Of a stretch of 64,000 nt of DNA, positions 1-9,999 are shown in pieces (the stretch's first letter is position 1; each line of letters begins with the position of its first letter). The stretch covers positions 248,001 to 312,000 of the forward strand of contig NZ_BLJI01000002.1 of NCBI RefSeq assembly GCF_017312365.1, in the 5' to 3' direction. The position numbers and the translations under genes were made by a program. Below the pieces are notes generated by a model. It was not told the DNA's origin, made no database searches, and saw nothing but the letters and a program-made list of their open reading frames with translations. This DNA is from Chroococcus sp. FPU101. GTDB lineage: Bacteria; Cyanobacteriota; Cyanobacteriia; Cyanobacteriales; Microcystaceae.

Positions 1-423
1 TTAGGATTAGGAATTCTGGCGATGATTACGCCCTATGCTTTGGGTTCGGGTGAGGGGGATACGGCGAATTTGGTACGTTCAGCCACTCAACTGGGTGCGC
101 CAATGGTGTTTGTAATTGCTTTCATTAAGCTGTTGGCTAATGTTATATGTATGGCGTGTGGATACAAAGGCGGTAATTTTTTTCCGATCCTATTTTCCTG
201 TGTCAGTCTAGCAATGGCGATGAGTCTTATTTTACCTTTTCTACCAGCATCGATCGCTGCTTCTTCTGCTATGGTCGCTGGATTAACGGTGATCACTAAA
301 ACACCAATTGCTGTAGTGATTCTATTGAGTGGAGTCATTCCAGCAAATCTGACTCCTATTGTAGCAATTGCTGCGATCGCTAGTTATATTACGATCAGTA
401 CAAATATCAACGAAAGTGCATGA
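1..423 (+). CDS. ClC-family chloride channel/antiporter, C-terminal part (5' end outside window)
   Basis: The reading frame is open from base 1, so only the last 140 residues are here and the true start lies to the left. The segment is a run of hydrophobic helices. It contains GGNFFP, which matches the GxFxP anion-selectivity motif found in the second half of ClC proteins (usually GGIFAP), followed by the helix-rich end of the membrane domain (MVAGLTVITKTPIAVVI is the usual ClC helix ahead of the last ones). No CBS domain follows; the protein ends in the membrane part. ClC proteins move Cl- or exchange it for H+ across the membrane. The stop TGA overlaps the ATG of the next gene (ATGA), so the two are probably co-transcribed. 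The family call is fairly sure; channel versus exchanger cannot be told from this piece. Confidence 0.8.
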   Translation, partial: LGLGILAMITPYALGSGEGDTANLVRSATQLGAPMVFVIAFIKLLANVICMACGYKGGNFFPILFSCVSLAMAMSLILPFLPASIAASSAMVAGLTVITKTPIAVVILLSGVIPANLTPIVAIAAIASYITISTNINESA

Positions 424-2027
424 GCAATATTGCTAGGTCATCAACTTGGCTACCTTTGCGCCGCTCTTTATTCCGCGATCGCTGGATTGCTTTGATTATC
501 TCCAGTGTCGGAACTTGGATGCAGGATACGGCGGGAACTTGGTTAATGACTTCCCTGACGACTTCACCGCTTTTAATTGCTTTGATGCAAACCGCCGCGA
601 CTTCACCTGTACTTCTGTTGGGACTTCCCGCAGGTGCTACAGCCGATATTTTTGATCGTCGCAAGTTGTTAATATTCTGGCAAGGTTGGATGCTGGTCAC
701 AGCCTTGATTCTGAGTGGTTTGACTTTAAATGGTTTAATGAGTCCCTGGTTACTCTTGTCACTAACATTTTGCTTGAGTTTAGGGGCGGCGATGAATAAT
801 CCTGCATGGCAAGCCATTGTTCCAGAATTAGTTCCTCGTTCGGAATTACCTGCAGCGATCGCTCTTAATAGTGTGGGTTTTAATTTAGCCCGTGCTTTAG
901 GCCCTGCCTTGGGTGGGTTAGTGCTTGCGGGTTTTAGCCAAGTGAATCAAGGTGTGGGGTTTGTTTTTGCGATCAATGCTCTTTCGTTTATTGCGGTTAT
1001 TTATGTTCTATATCAATGGCACCGTCAGCCGATTTTTATCAGTGCATTACCGACAGAACGACTACTTAGCTCGATCCGAACAGGACTACGGTATGTGAAT
1101 TATACACCCACCATCAAAGCTATTTTTATTCGCTCTTTGGCTCAAATGAGTTGTTTTAGTGCGATGTGGGCGTTATTAGCGGTGGTGGCGCGACAATACC
1201 TTAAACAAGGTGCGATGAGCTACGGTATTCTCAACGGTTGTATTGGCTTGGGGGCGATTCTAGGTGCTGTGTTGCTCCCTAAGCTCCGTCAACGTTTGTC
1301 AGCCGATGCACTGCTGGTCATTTCGGCGTTAATCTGTAGTGCGACGCTGTTAATCATGGCTTATGTTCATAATCTCCCGATTTTGATGAGTTTTTTAGTA
1401 ATTGCTGGAATCGCTTGGATCAGTACCACTTCAACTTTAAATATTGCTGTCCAACTTTCGGTCGCTCCTTGGGTACAAGCGCGGACGTTGGGCGTTTATC
1501 AAATGGTTTTTCAAGGAGGGTTGGCTTTAGGGAGTTTGGTTTGGGGTCTTGTTGCTGAAGAATATGGCACGACGATCGCTTTAGTCTGTGCTGCTGTGGG
1601 TTTAATTGCGGGATTACCTCTGGCTTGGCGTTATCGTCTGACGACAGGTGGAAAATCTGATTTAACTCCTTCACTCCATTGGACTGAACCCCAAGTGATG
1701 ATTGAATTAAACCCCGAACAAGGGCCAGTTTTAGTGACTGTTGAATATCGGATTAATCCTAATGATGCTGAGGAATTTACAAAAGCGATTCACCAATTAA
1801 GATTAATTCGGCTCCGCGATGGGGCGATCCGTTGGGGTGTTTTCCAAGATATTACGGATGCGTCGCGTTTTGTCGAAACTTTTGTGGTTGAATCTTGGTT
1901 AGAACACCTCCGTCAACACGAACGATTTACGAAAAGCGATCGCTTAATTCAACAGCAAGTTAGAGCTTTTCATCAAGGTGGAATTCCCTTGACATCTCAC
2001 ATGATTTATGCTAAACCATCTAACTGA
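420..2027 (+). CDS. MFS exporter, EntS-like (MFS_3 family)
   Basis: A 535-residue major facilitator protein with about 12 membrane helices in residues 20-410 and a soluble C-terminal domain of roughly 115 residues. The N-terminal half has GTWMQDTAGTWLM and the loop GATADIFDRRKLL, which is the MFS loop-2/3 signature in the EntS/MFS_3 subfamily (siderophore or drug exporters and 'transmembrane secretion effectors'). The soluble tail (from about residue 425, 'GPVLVTVEYRI') is typical of MFS_3 members and resembles a small dimeric alpha/beta barrel of the ABM type. The substrate is unknown. The start overlaps the upstream ClC stop by four bases. The 3' end overlaps the convergent gene on the other strand by eight bases. 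Confidence 0.85.
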   Translation: MSNIARSSTWLPLRRSLFRDRWIALIISSVGTWMQDTAGTWLMTSLTTSPLLIALMQTAATSPVLLLGLPAGATADIFDRRKLLIFWQGWMLVTALILSGLTLNGLMSPWLLLSLTFCLSLGAAMNNPAWQAIVPELVPRSELPAAIALNSVGFNLARALGPALGGLVLAGFSQVNQGVGFVFAINALSFIAVIYVLYQWHRQPIFISALPTERLLSSIRTGLRYVNYTPTIKAIFIRSLAQMSCFSAMWALLAVVARQYLKQGAMSYGILNGCIGLGAILGAVLLPKLRQRLSADALLVISALICSATLLIMAYVHNLPILMSFLVIAGIAWISTTSTLNIAVQLSVAPWVQARTLGVYQMVFQGGLALGSLVWGLVAEEYGTTIALVCAAVGLIAGLPLAWRYRLTTGGKSDLTPSLHWTEPQVMIELNPEQGPVLVTVEYRINPNDAEEFTKAIHQLRLIRLRDGAIRWGVFQDITDASRFVETFVVESWLEHLRQHERFTKSDRLIQQQVRAFHQGGIPLTSHMIYAKPSN

Positions 2028-2613
2028 CCAGTGTTGGTAAGATTTTTCTAACGCGAAAGCCTAATAAGGTAAAGGATTGAGCAATATTTGATACGGCGAT
2101 CGGTTCTGTTTTTTCCCATTGTTCATGAGAGGTAAAAAGAACACCTAACACGCTTAAAGGCACTTGTAAAAATAGATGACTCACTAAAAAAGCGATTCCC
2201 GCAATCAGTAAACCAATAATTCGCCACTGAGGTAAAAAAGCCGCCGCAGGGGTGGCAATGGGAGCAAGTTTATAAGGAAGCCAAATGCTCACCGTCATAA
2301 TTAAAGACCCGATGACTGTAATTACGCGGTGTTTTTGACTTTTAAATAAACTCAAAATTCGTAATTGTTCAAGAGTGAGAAGATCAGGTTTGAGGGCGAC
2401 AAACAATAAGCTAAAGATGTCAAAGGGTTTCTGCCACTGCATCCAAGCAATAGGAGCGATCGCCACAATCCATAAAAAAATTACCTCTAACCAATAGCCA
2501 GGTAACGGCTCACCAACCGCAAGACCTAACCAAGCAATTTGTAATAACAGTGGAAATGCAGCAATTCCAGCTAAATGAATCCACAAAAAAGGCTCAGAAC
2601 GAAAAGAAGACAT
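2020..2613 (-). CDS. conserved cyanobacterial membrane protein next to infB
   Basis: A 197-residue protein with about five hydrophobic segments (roughly 10-30, 40-58, 98-115, 128-150 and 152-166) and a short polar tail. I recognise no enzyme motif. A cyanobacterial family annotated as 'low-complexity tail membrane protein' is, as I remember it, found beside infB and convergent with its neighbour; this gene has that position, but its tail is short and not obviously low complexity, so the link is tentative. Transcription starts after the infB terminator, so it needs its own promoter or read-through. Its stop codon (TAG at 2020-2022) lies inside the last codons of the MFS gene. Confidence 0.7.
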   Translation of the reverse strand: MSSFRSEPFLWIHLAGIAAFPLLLQIAWLGLAVGEPLPGYWLEVIFLWIVAIAPIAWMQWQKPFDIFSLLFVALKPDLLTLEQLRILSLFKSQKHRVITVIGSLIMTVSIWLPYKLAPIATPAAAFLPQWRIIGLLIAGIAFLVSHLFLQVPLSVLGVLFTSHEQWEKTEPIAVSNIAQSFTLLGFRVRKILPTLVS

Positions 2614-2622
2614 ATTAATACT

Positions 2623-2663
2623 AAAAATCCCTAGTCCTCTTTATTTTAGGAGAAGACTAGGGA
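2623..2663 (-). terminator. intrinsic terminator of the rimP-nusA-rnpM-infB operon
   Basis: On the minus strand the arms TCCCTAGTC (2655-2663) and GACTAGGGA (2628-2636) form a perfect 9-bp stem. It extends inward by three more pairs past one mismatch, with a 10-base loop. A run of five T (2623-2627 as A on the plus strand) follows immediately. It lies 15 bases past the infB stop, exactly where operon termination is expected. Confidence 0.9.
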
Positions 2664-2678
2664 GTGTGAAAGTTAAGA

Positions 2679-5600
2679 TTAAACTGATAAAGTACGACGC
2701 TTCATCACCATTTCATAGGCTTCAATCAGATCACCTTCTTGCCAAGTATTAAATTTAGCTAAGCCAACACCACATTCATAACCAGCATTGACTTCTCTGG
2801 TGTCTTCTTTCATCCGTTTTAAAGAATCAAGGTTGCCTTCGTGAACAATCTCGCCTTTGCGACGGACTCTGAGCATACGGTTACGAACCAGTTTACCCGA
2901 CAAGACGTAACAACCTGCGACGGTACCGCGTCCTACTGGGAAGACGGCGCGTACTTCTGCTTGTCCAAGAGGTTCTTCAACCTGTTCTGGATCAAGTAAT
3001 CCTTCCATTGCGCCTTGAATGTCATCAAGCAGTTTGTAAATGATGTTGTATTCTCGAATGTCAACACCCTCTCGATCAGCCGCCGCCCGCGAACCACTGG
3101 CTAAAGTGGTATTAAAGCCAACAACTACCGCACCACTCGCCGCAGCTAGGTCTACATCTGTTTCAGTGACTTCACCCGGCGCCGCAAGGAGTACTCTAAT
3201 TTGTACTTCTTTTTGTGGCAGTTGGTTCATGGCGTTTACAATTGCTTCTACAGAACCTTGTACGTCTGCTTTGAGGATCAAATTGAGTTCTTTGAGCTTA
3301 CCTTCTTGAGCTTGCGCAGAAATGGTACTCAGAGTAACACGCCGCGTTGATAGGGCTTGCTGTAATCGAGTCTGACGCTTATCATCAGAACGATCTTCGG
3401 CAGTTGTTCTCGCTTCTTTATCACTGCTAAAGACATCAAATTCATCACCCGCCGCAGGTACATCACCGAGTCCTAGAACCTCAACTGCAAAAGATGGGCT
3501 TGCTGCTTCAACTTTTTCGCCTCGGTCATCGATCATGGCGCGAATTTTACCGAAAACGGAACCCGCTACGATCAGATCTCCGACTCGCAATGTTCCATTT
3601 TGAACCAGTAGGGTCGCTACAGGGCCTCTGGTGCGATCAAGATGAGCCTCAATTACAGTTCCTTTCGCGGGACGATTTGGGTTAGCAGAAAGTTCGCCAA
3701 CTTCTGAAACGAGGACAATCATTTCGAGGAGCGTATCTAAATTTTCTCCTTTTAAAGCACTGACAGGAACCATAATGGTATCACCGCCCCATTCTTCAGG
3801 AACTAAGCCCTGTTCGGATAGTTCTTGTTTAATTCGGTCTGGATTAGAGTCTAGTTTATCAACTTTGTTAATGGCGACGACAATCGGAACACCTGCTGCT
3901 TTAGCATGGCTAATCGCTTCACGGGTTTGAGGCTGTACCCCATCATCAGCCGCAACTACAAGAACGGCAATATCAGTAACCCTCGCTCCTCTAGCACGCA
4001 TCGCGGTGAAGGCTTCGTGTCCTGGGGTGTCTAGGAAAACGATTTGCTGAGGTTGGCCTTCGTGTTCAATATCAACGTGATAGGCTCCGATGTGTTGGGT
4101 AATTCCTCCCGCTTCTCCCTGTGCTACTTTGGTCTTACGAATTGAGTCAAGGAGAGTCGTTTTACCATGATCGACGTGACCCATAATCGTTACGACGGGC
4201 GGACGGATCTGGAGATTATCGAGATCGGCAATATCGATCATCTCTGTTGTTTTCGTCGCTGCTGCTTTTTCTTGTTCTGTTTCGACACTGATTTCAAAGT
4301 CAGCCGCAATCATTTTGATCGTTTCTTGATCAAGCGTTTGCGTAATATTAACAGGAACCCCTTTAAAGAAAAGATTTTTAATGATTTCTGTTTCAGGAAC
4401 TTTCATTAACTCGGATAGACCCCGAACGGTTAATGAACTATTTAAAGTGATCGACTCTGGACGTTTTTCTTCTTTGTTGTCTTGTCGATCGTTTTTGCTC
4501 CGTGAATTGCTGCTCTCTGACTTAGATGAGGGTTTTTTCGGTTTATTGGCAGTACTGAGGGTGGCGACGGCGGGGGCTTTCGGCGTTCCCGAGTTGGGTT
4601 TGGGTGGACGTGCGATCGACAAGCTGATACTAGCGGCGGCTTGAGCGGCTGCGAGATCAGCATCAAGATCATCATCGTCTTCATCAAAGAGAACTTGCGA
4701 TCGCCGTTTATTTTTACCTGTTTTACTTGCTTTGCCAGTTTTGGATTTATCTTCTTTATCGTCTTCTCCATCTTCCCATTCTTGACGTTTGCCCTGACGA
4801 ATTGGGGCCGCCATTTTCTTCGGTTTTTGTTTGGGTTTACCTGATAGATCCGTTAAAAGATCATCTGCATCATCGAGCGGTACATCAATTTCTTCTGGTT
4901 CTTCACCTGCTAGGTCGTCTAGATCCGTTGCTTGAATTTTTGCTGGAACTTGAGGACGTGCGGGACGCTTAAGCTCTACTGGAGCTTTTGCTATTTCTGT
5001 AACTTTTCTTTCTCTATCTTTGAGTTGATCCCGATCTCGATCCTTCGGTTTAAGCTGTACTTCTAGCCCTCCTTTGTCCGCAATTTTTCTTTCTGGTGCG
5101 TTCTGGGTTTTGATACTTGGCGCACCAACTCTAATCGGTTTGTCTGATTGAGGTTTGGGACGCGAATCTAGCTTAAGTCCTGGGCGACTTGGGCTGGTGC
5201 GTTCTGGTGGCTGTACAGTTTTTTGATCTGAGATTGCCGCAGGAGAAATCGGTGTAGTAGAAGGGCTTTCTGATGGCGATTTGGCATTTTTCTGAGGGGC
5301 AATTGGCTGAAGTGGTTTTCTTTCAGCTTGAATCACTGGTTTACTGTCTCTACTGTTATTAGATGGTAACTTTTCTGCAGGGGTTTGCACCTGCTCGTCA
5401 AATTCTACAGCCTCGGATTCGACAGCATCGAGATTAATTGCATCGGCAGATTTTAGGGAATTCGGTTCGACAGGCTTAGATGGGGGATTACTAGATGGTG
5501 AATTTAATGAAGCTGCCACCGTCGGACGTGAAGGAGCGACCAAGGCGGGTGCGGTACTCGTTTCTTGTCCCTGCGTTGGGGAATTCGGACGATTATTTTT

Positions 5601-5870
5601 ATAGTGAACGGCTAGGATTTGCTGTTTTTTTTCTGCTGATGCACCATGTGACCCTTCATTGGAAGGGTTGCCATGAGCTTTGCCGTGATTTGGGTTCTGT
5701 GCTTGTTTGGCGGCCACTGATTTTATGCGATCGGCTTCTGATTCAGTTATGGTACTACTATGACTTTTCACTGAGATGTTTAACTGTTCACAAATATCTA
5801 AAATATCTTTGTTCTCCAAGTTCAACTCTTTTGATAGCTCGTATATTCTCACTTTTGACGAATTACTCAT
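2679..5870 (-). CDS. infB: translation initiation factor IF-2
   Basis: A 1063-residue GTPase that places initiator tRNA on the 30S ribosome and promotes subunit joining. The first ~90 residues hold an IF2_N-like helical domain ([17 protein letters not shown]). About 400 residues of charged, Pro/Ser/Lys-rich, probably disordered linker follow, then a second IF2_N segment ([20 protein letters not shown]). The G domain shows GHVDHGKT near residue 565, [14 protein letters not shown] and SAL. Domains II, III and IV follow to the end. The length is typical of cyanobacterial IF-2, which has a much longer N-terminus than the E. coli protein. It is the last gene of a four-gene operon and is followed directly by a strong terminator. 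Confidence 0.98.
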   Translation of the reverse strand: MSNSSKVRIYELSKELNLENKDILDICEQLNISVKSHSSTITESEADRIKSVAAKQAQNPNHGKAHGNPSNEGSHGASAEKKQQILAVHYKNNRPNSPTQGQETSTAPALVAPSRPTVAASLNSPSSNPPSKPVEPNSLKSADAINLDAVESEAVEFDEQVQTPAEKLPSNNSRDSKPVIQAERKPLQPIAPQKNAKSPSESPSTTPISPAAISDQKTVQPPERTSPSRPGLKLDSRPKPQSDKPIRVGAPSIKTQNAPERKIADKGGLEVQLKPKDRDRDQLKDRERKVTEIAKAPVELKRPARPQVPAKIQATDLDDLAGEEPEEIDVPLDDADDLLTDLSGKPKQKPKKMAAPIRQGKRQEWEDGEDDKEDKSKTGKASKTGKNKRRSQVLFDEDDDDLDADLAAAQAAASISLSIARPPKPNSGTPKAPAVATLSTANKPKKPSSKSESSNSRSKNDRQDNKEEKRPESITLNSSLTVRGLSELMKVPETEIIKNLFFKGVPVNITQTLDQETIKMIAADFEISVETEQEKAAATKTTEMIDIADLDNLQIRPPVVTIMGHVDHGKTTLLDSIRKTKVAQGEAGGITQHIGAYHVDIEHEGQPQQIVFLDTPGHEAFTAMRARGARVTDIAVLVVAADDGVQPQTREAISHAKAAGVPIVVAINKVDKLDSNPDRIKQELSEQGLVPEEWGGDTIMVPVSALKGENLDTLLEMIVLVSEVGELSANPNRPAKGTVIEAHLDRTRGPVATLLVQNGTLRVGDLIVAGSVFGKIRAMIDDRGEKVEAASPSFAVEVLGLGDVPAAGDEFDVFSSDKEARTTAEDRSDDKRQTRLQQALSTRRVTLSTISAQAQEGKLKELNLILKADVQGSVEAIVNAMNQLPQKEVQIRVLLAAPGEVTETDVDLAAASGAVVVGFNTTLASGSRAAADREGVDIREYNIIYKLLDDIQGAMEGLLDPEQVEEPLGQAEVRAVFPVGRGTVAGCYVLSGKLVRNRMLRVRRKGEIVHEGNLDSLKRMKEDTREVNAGYECGVGLAKFNTWQEGDLIEAYEMVMKRRTLSV

Positions 5871-6029
5871 CCAATATCCCCCTGCTTAAGTATAAATGAT
5901 TTTAACTCCTGTGAATATCTTTCGCTGTCATTTTTTTATATTTTGTTGATTTTCAGCTTTCGTGTTTTGACTAAAATTGTTTGCTATTTCTATCCTAACG
6001 ATTTTTGGGGATGTTTATGGAATGATTCA

Positions 6030-6287
6030 TCAAGTTGTTGCTCTTTCGAGACGCTCCTGTAAAACTTGGTAAAGATCATTGGGAATGGGTGCTTTTAAAG
6101 CTCTTTGCAGGCGGTTTTTCTGGCGTGCGTTCATTAGACAATTCTGTGTAGGACACAAATAGGCTGAACGCCCCATCCCCTGATCTAATTGTACTTGCCC
6201 CGATGGATACACCCGAACAATTCGCCAAAAAGAGGTTTTCGGGGCAATTTTACGACAACTCAAACAGCGACGAATATTACTTGGCAT
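6030..6287 (-). CDS. rnpM: YlxR/RnpM family RNA-binding protein
   Basis: An 85-residue basic protein of the YlxR (DUF448) family. It has RRCLSCR near the start, then the conserved GRSAYLCP (family consensus GRGAYLC) and a basic helix (ARQKNRLQRALK). In Firmicutes the YlxR protein binds RNase P RNA and modulates its activity, hence the name RnpM; the role in cyanobacteria is inferred from homology. It sits between nusA and infB, the usual place, with 34 bases to nusA and a 159-base gap to infB. Confidence 0.88.
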   Translation of the reverse strand: MPSNIRRCLSCRKIAPKTSFWRIVRVYPSGQVQLDQGMGRSAYLCPTQNCLMNARQKNRLQRALKAPIPNDLYQVLQERLERATT

Positions 6288-6321
6288 CAGGAGAATTCAT
6301 GAGGGCTAATTCTAGATTCTC

Positions 6322-7560
6322 TTATTCTAATTCGGATTCTTCGTCATCTTCAGAGGCTAACACTGGACTGGCACTGGCTACCACACCGACCTTAGTGCTG
6401 GCTGTATTTTGTTTTTGTTGAGCTTCTGCTTTATGAATCGCGGCATCTTTGATATCAATTTTCCAACCCGTTAGACGTGCGGCTAGACGGACGTTTTGTC
6501 CTTCTTTCCCAATGGCTAAACTTAGTTGATCTTCTGCCACCAAGACTAAGGCGTGACGTTCATCGGGGTTGCTCAGAACAACTTGATCAACTCTAGCAGG
6601 ACTTAGAGCATTAGCAATATACGTTGAGGGATCTGGCGACCAACGAATCACGTCAATTTTTTCGCCGCGCAATTCATTAACGACGGCTTGAATGCGCGAT
6701 CCTCTAGCTCCAATACAGGCCCCAACAGGATCAACATCTCTTTCTAAGGTATCGACGGCGATTTTGGTACGAGAACCGACGGATCGAGATGGCGGGTTTG
6801 CTTCTCTGGCTACGGCAACGATCCGCACGACTTCTTCTTCTATTTCTGGGACTTCGTTGGCAAAAAGATAGACCACTAAGCCTGCTGCCGCACGAGAAAT
6901 AATTAATTGAGGCCCACGATGGGAACCTTCTCGAACTTTTTTCAGTAAGACTTTAAAAGTCGCATTGGCTCGATAGTTATCGTTAGGCAGTTGTTCGCGT
7001 TTGGGTAGTTCGGCCTCGACTTCGGGTTGACCGTAGGTACTTTGAACGGACATAATTACTGCTTGACGTTCAAAGCGTAGAACTCTAGCTTGTAGAACGG
7101 TGCCGTCTAAATCTTGGAATTCTTCTTGAATGATTTTCCGTTGTTGATCTCGCAGTTTTTGTAGAAGGACTTGTTTGGTTTGAATGGCTGCCATCCGCCC
7201 AAATTCTTTTTGATCGGGGGTGACATCTAATACTACTTCGTCGCCTAGTTGAGCTTCGGCTACGTATTCTTGTACTTCTTTTAAAGCAATTTGATGATCG
7301 GTGTCGCTAACACTTTCAACGATTTTTTTAGTTGAAAGAATACGGAAGCTTTCGTCATCAATATCGAGTTCTACATCAAAGTTATCAAAGTATTCATCGT
7401 TAAATTGCCCCTTTTCCATGTTTTGCGCCCGACGATAGCGTTCATATCCTTTAAGGAGGGCTTCTCTTAAAGAGTCTTGGACAGCCGAACGAGGAAGATT
7501 ATGGCGTTGGCTAATTTCTTCTATCATGTCTTTGAGTCCGGGCAGGCTAAAGCTGGGCAT
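6322..7560 (-). CDS. nusA: transcription termination/antitermination factor NusA
   Basis: A 412-residue RNA polymerase-binding factor. It has an N-terminal polymerase-binding domain (residues 1-125), an S1 domain (about 130-200), KH1 (GACIGARGSRIQAVVNEL) and KH2 (LAIGKEGQNVRLAARLTGW), then a short acidic tail. The C-terminal acidic repeats of the E. coli protein are absent, as in other cyanobacteria. I start at ATG 7560 rather than the in-frame TTG at 7566 because the GGAG box (within 7569-7576) is about nine bases from the ATG and only three from the TTG. It lies 28 bases downstream of rimP in the same operon. Confidence 0.97.
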   Translation of the reverse strand: MPSFSLPGLKDMIEEISQRHNLPRSAVQDSLREALLKGYERYRRAQNMEKGQFNDEYFDNFDVELDIDDESFRILSTKKIVESVSDTDHQIALKEVQEYVAEAQLGDEVVLDVTPDQKEFGRMAAIQTKQVLLQKLRDQQRKIIQEEFQDLDGTVLQARVLRFERQAVIMSVQSTYGQPEVEAELPKREQLPNDNYRANATFKVLLKKVREGSHRGPQLIISRAAAGLVVYLFANEVPEIEEEVVRIVAVAREANPPSRSVGSRTKIAVDTLERDVDPVGACIGARGSRIQAVVNELRGEKIDVIRWSPDPSTYIANALSPARVDQVVLSNPDERHALVLVAEDQLSLAIGKEGQNVRLAARLTGWKIDIKDAAIHKAEAQQKQNTASTKVGVVASASPVLASEDDEESELE

Positions 7561-7588
7561 AGGCAAGTTCTCCTTAATATTTTTTTAA

Positions 7589-8050
7589 TTAACGGTTGGC
7601 ATCTAATTGGACTTTTAGAACCAGATCGCGGGGAATTGCGATCGCTCGTCCTTTTTGGTTGATATAAATTGCTGTTTCATCTTTGCTTTGAAGGTTTCCT
7701 CGCCATTCTTTTTGCCCTTCATAGGGGGGCTCTGTGGTTAGGATGACGGCAAATCCTTTAAAAGCGATAAACTCACGATCACTGGTTAATTGTCGAGATG
7801 TCCCTGGGCTGGAGATTTCTAGTACATATGCTCCTGGAATCAATTCCAAGGTATCTAGAGTTGCTTCTAAATTACGACTCATCCGCTCACAATCTTCTAA
7901 ACCTGTATCGCTGCTAAGGTTGCGAATGTCAACCCGCAGGACTGGTGGACGCTTATTGGTATGAAACACAATTTCGACCACTTCTAACCCCAGTGAAAGA
8001 GCGATCGGTGTTGCTACGTTTATAATTTGAGGAATTAATGGATGAGTCAT
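7589..8050 (-). CDS. rimP: ribosome maturation factor RimP
   Basis: A 153-residue protein needed for assembly of the 30S head. It has the N-terminal alpha/beta domain (HPLIPQIINVATPIALSLGL, LEVVEIVF) with the conserved segment LEDCERMSRNLEATLD and YVLEISSPG, then a C-terminal SH3-like domain. It is the first gene of the rimP-nusA-rnpM-infB operon, an order conserved widely in bacteria. The ATG at 8050 is chosen; an in-frame TTG at 8071 would add seven residues that look unlike a RimP N-terminus, and neither start has a strong ribosome-binding site. Confidence 0.95.
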   Translation of the reverse strand: MTHPLIPQIINVATPIALSLGLEVVEIVFHTNKRPPVLRVDIRNLSSDTGLEDCERMSRNLEATLDTLELIPGAYVLEISSPGTSRQLTSDREFIAFKGFAVILTTEPPYEGQKEWRGNLQSKDETAIYINQKGRAIAIPRDLVLKVQLDANR

Positions 8051-8079
8051 GGACAAAAAGCAATTAAACAAAAAGCAAT

Positions 8080-8103
8080 AAAAAAAGCGGGTTAACCCGA
8101 CTT
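8080..8103 (-). terminator. short terminator-like hairpin upstream of rimP
   Basis: The palindrome CGGGTTAACCCG (8088-8099) is followed on the minus strand by a C and seven T. The stem is only four G-C pairs around a TTAA loop, so strength is uncertain. It could end transcripts arriving from the gene at 8248-9780 or act in the rimP leader. Confidence 0.5.
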
Positions 8104-8144
8104 CCCTTGTGACGAACGACCTAGTAACTTTGGTGATTTGGGCA

Positions 8145-8190
8145 AGCGATCATTCAAGCGCACCGCTATGCGGATCTCTTTGAGATCGCT
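8145..8190. repeat. REP-like nested inverted repeats in the rimP upstream gap
   Basis: The outer arms AGCGATC (8145-8151) and GATCGCT (8184-8190) enclose two smaller stems, CGCA...TGCG and GATCTC-TTT-GAGATC. Compact G-C-rich nested palindromes carrying GCGATC cores are common interspersed repeats in cyanobacterial intergenic DNA; whether this one is repeated elsewhere in the genome cannot be seen here. The rest of 8104-8247 shows nothing recognisable. Confidence 0.4.
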
Positions 8191-8247
8191 TCCTTCTAGG
8201 ATAACAAATTTTTATCTAAGCGAATCAAATTTCTTTTTCGTTATTGA

Positions 8248-9780
8248 TTAAATGTCAGAACGACGAATGAGTGTGGGTTCAACCAAAGTTAAATCTCTCC
8301 CTTGTTCTCTTAAAATGCGGGTTTGCTCGAAAATCACTTCTAAATCTTCAGCCGATAAAGGTTTAACGTAATTAATCTTAAACTCTTCTAAAAACTCAGT
8401 CACTAAGGATTCTAATTGATTAATCCGCTCTTTTCCTTGTAATTCTTTGCTTAATTCTTGATTAAAGGTCTGCAACAATCGTTCAAATAATCGATTAGCT
8501 TTGGCATCTTCTTTAGTCATTTGAATTAAAGTTTCAGAAAAAGCTTGATAGAAATGGGATGAGAATTGCTCACCCATCTGATTTTCTAAATTCTTCATGC
8601 CCGGCCATTTTTGTAAGCTTTGATACATCGCGGATTTAGCCAGAGCCTTTTCAAAATTATATTTTAGGAGTGCTTCGGCATCTGGCTTAATTTTAGGGAG
8701 AACTTTGTGTACGGTAGTTTGAAAGATAATTTTTAAAATTTCTGCAATTTCATTACGCTGATTATCCAACAGATGATTCTGTTGATAACGCTGCTTAATA
8801 AACTTTTGGATATCTCCTTGACCAATTGAGCTTTGTATTTGATTAATGACTCTAATAACGACAACTTGTACTAAATCTTCAGCAAAACTAGACACAAAGC
8901 CTTGACTAAATTGCCGTTGTATTGTTTTTAAATTAAAAAATTTAGCGTGATTGAGCCGAATCATTAAAGGTATAATTCTTAAAAAACGCCAGAAGGGAAG
9001 AAATAAAAAGACATCATACCAACGCCAGAACATAGCATCAGTCCAAGTCACGGCTAAGTAATGACGAGAGATAAGCCGAGTTCGCCAAAGAAATTCGAGA
9101 AAAAAGAAAGTAATAAAAGGCAGATCTAAAAGATAAAAATAATCGATTGGTTGACCATTTCCATCAAGGGAACGAAAATAGAGAGTTTGCATTAAAGGAC
9201 TAATTTGCTGCTCAAAAAATTCTAATTCTTGGCTAATTCCTTGTTGTTGAAAATAGTCACTACTCCAAAAAACTCTAAATGCTGCCTCAGCCGAAGCTTG
9301 ATTACTTCCGTAAATATGTTGACTCATCCGATTGTTAATGATCTCTAGGGAGCGATTTTGATGGACAACTTCTAAAGAATTTAACTGGAGCATTTCAGCA
9401 GTTAAATTTCTTAAATCAGCAAAAATTTCTTCACTATCTTCGGTTTTTTCTGCATCGATTTGTTTTAATTGATTAACTTTATTGAGATAATCTACGGTCG
9501 TTTGATAAGGTTCAATTCCTTTTATCCAATCATATTGATCTGTGACTCGAAAAGGAAGAACTTTAAGAGGATGAGTTGGAAAATTGATACTAGAATTAGG
9601 AATGTTATAATTAAGTTGAATTTGTCCTAGCTGCCAAAAATCATGAAAGGGAATATAACTTAAATCGAATAAAACTAAGAGATAATTTAATAAAATCACA
9701 ATTACCATTATTTTCTCGTACCAGAGATTAAGACGGCTTTTAGGCTTAGATTTTGATTGAAGAGTCAGGGTGGCAGTCAT
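8248..9780 (-). CDS. unknown membrane protein with a basic, S4-like helix
   Basis: A 510-residue protein that I do not recognise as a named family. There is a membrane helix at about 24-46, a long polar region (50-205), then two hydrophobic segments at about 212-232 and 251-273. The last contains regularly placed Arg residues (FLPFWRFLRIIPLMIRL), reminiscent of an ion-channel voltage-sensor helix, but no pore signature follows. The remaining ~230 residues are charged and helical, probably cytoplasmic. It sits alone between the rimP operon and the antiporter gene, on the same strand, about 300 bases after the antiporter stop and beyond its terminator, so it is likely a separate transcript. No function is proposed. 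Confidence 0.75.
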   Translation of the reverse strand: MTATLTLQSKSKPKSRLNLWYEKIMVIVILLNYLLVLFDLSYIPFHDFWQLGQIQLNYNIPNSSINFPTHPLKVLPFRVTDQYDWIKGIEPYQTTVDYLNKVNQLKQIDAEKTEDSEEIFADLRNLTAEMLQLNSLEVVHQNRSLEIINNRMSQHIYGSNQASAEAAFRVFWSSDYFQQQGISQELEFFEQQISPLMQTLYFRSLDGNGQPIDYFYLLDLPFITFFFLEFLWRTRLISRHYLAVTWTDAMFWRWYDVFLFLPFWRFLRIIPLMIRLNHAKFFNLKTIQRQFSQGFVSSFAEDLVQVVVIRVINQIQSSIGQGDIQKFIKQRYQQNHLLDNQRNEIAEILKIIFQTTVHKVLPKIKPDAEALLKYNFEKALAKSAMYQSLQKWPGMKNLENQMGEQFSSHFYQAFSETLIQMTKEDAKANRLFERLLQTFNQELSKELQGKERINQLESLVTEFLEEFKINYVKPLSAEDLEVIFEQTRILREQGRDLTLVEPTLIRRSDI

Positions 9781-9999
9781 AGATTTAGTGAAGAGAAGTT
9801 AAGGATTATTTTCAGCATAATTTTGAGTGTGAATAAATCATATCCATCTAAAGTTAATCCTTAACCTCAACATAAAGCTATATTTACCAGTAATTGTTGG
9901 TTATTCAGTTCACACCTTATATTAAATCTGTCATAAAGTAGATTTTTATCAAGGTACGTCTTTAAGAATAATTTAAAGAATTGATTTCTTTGAGCCATT

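Noticed and set aside
4442..4771. 109-codon minus-strand ORF inside infB in another frame
   Set aside because: Lys-rich shadow of the low-complexity IF-2 linker.
5495..5899. 134-codon plus-strand ORF opposite the 5' part of infB
   Set aside because: It lies entirely against the low-complexity IF-2 linker, has an odd composition and no ribosome-binding site; the infB frame is certain.
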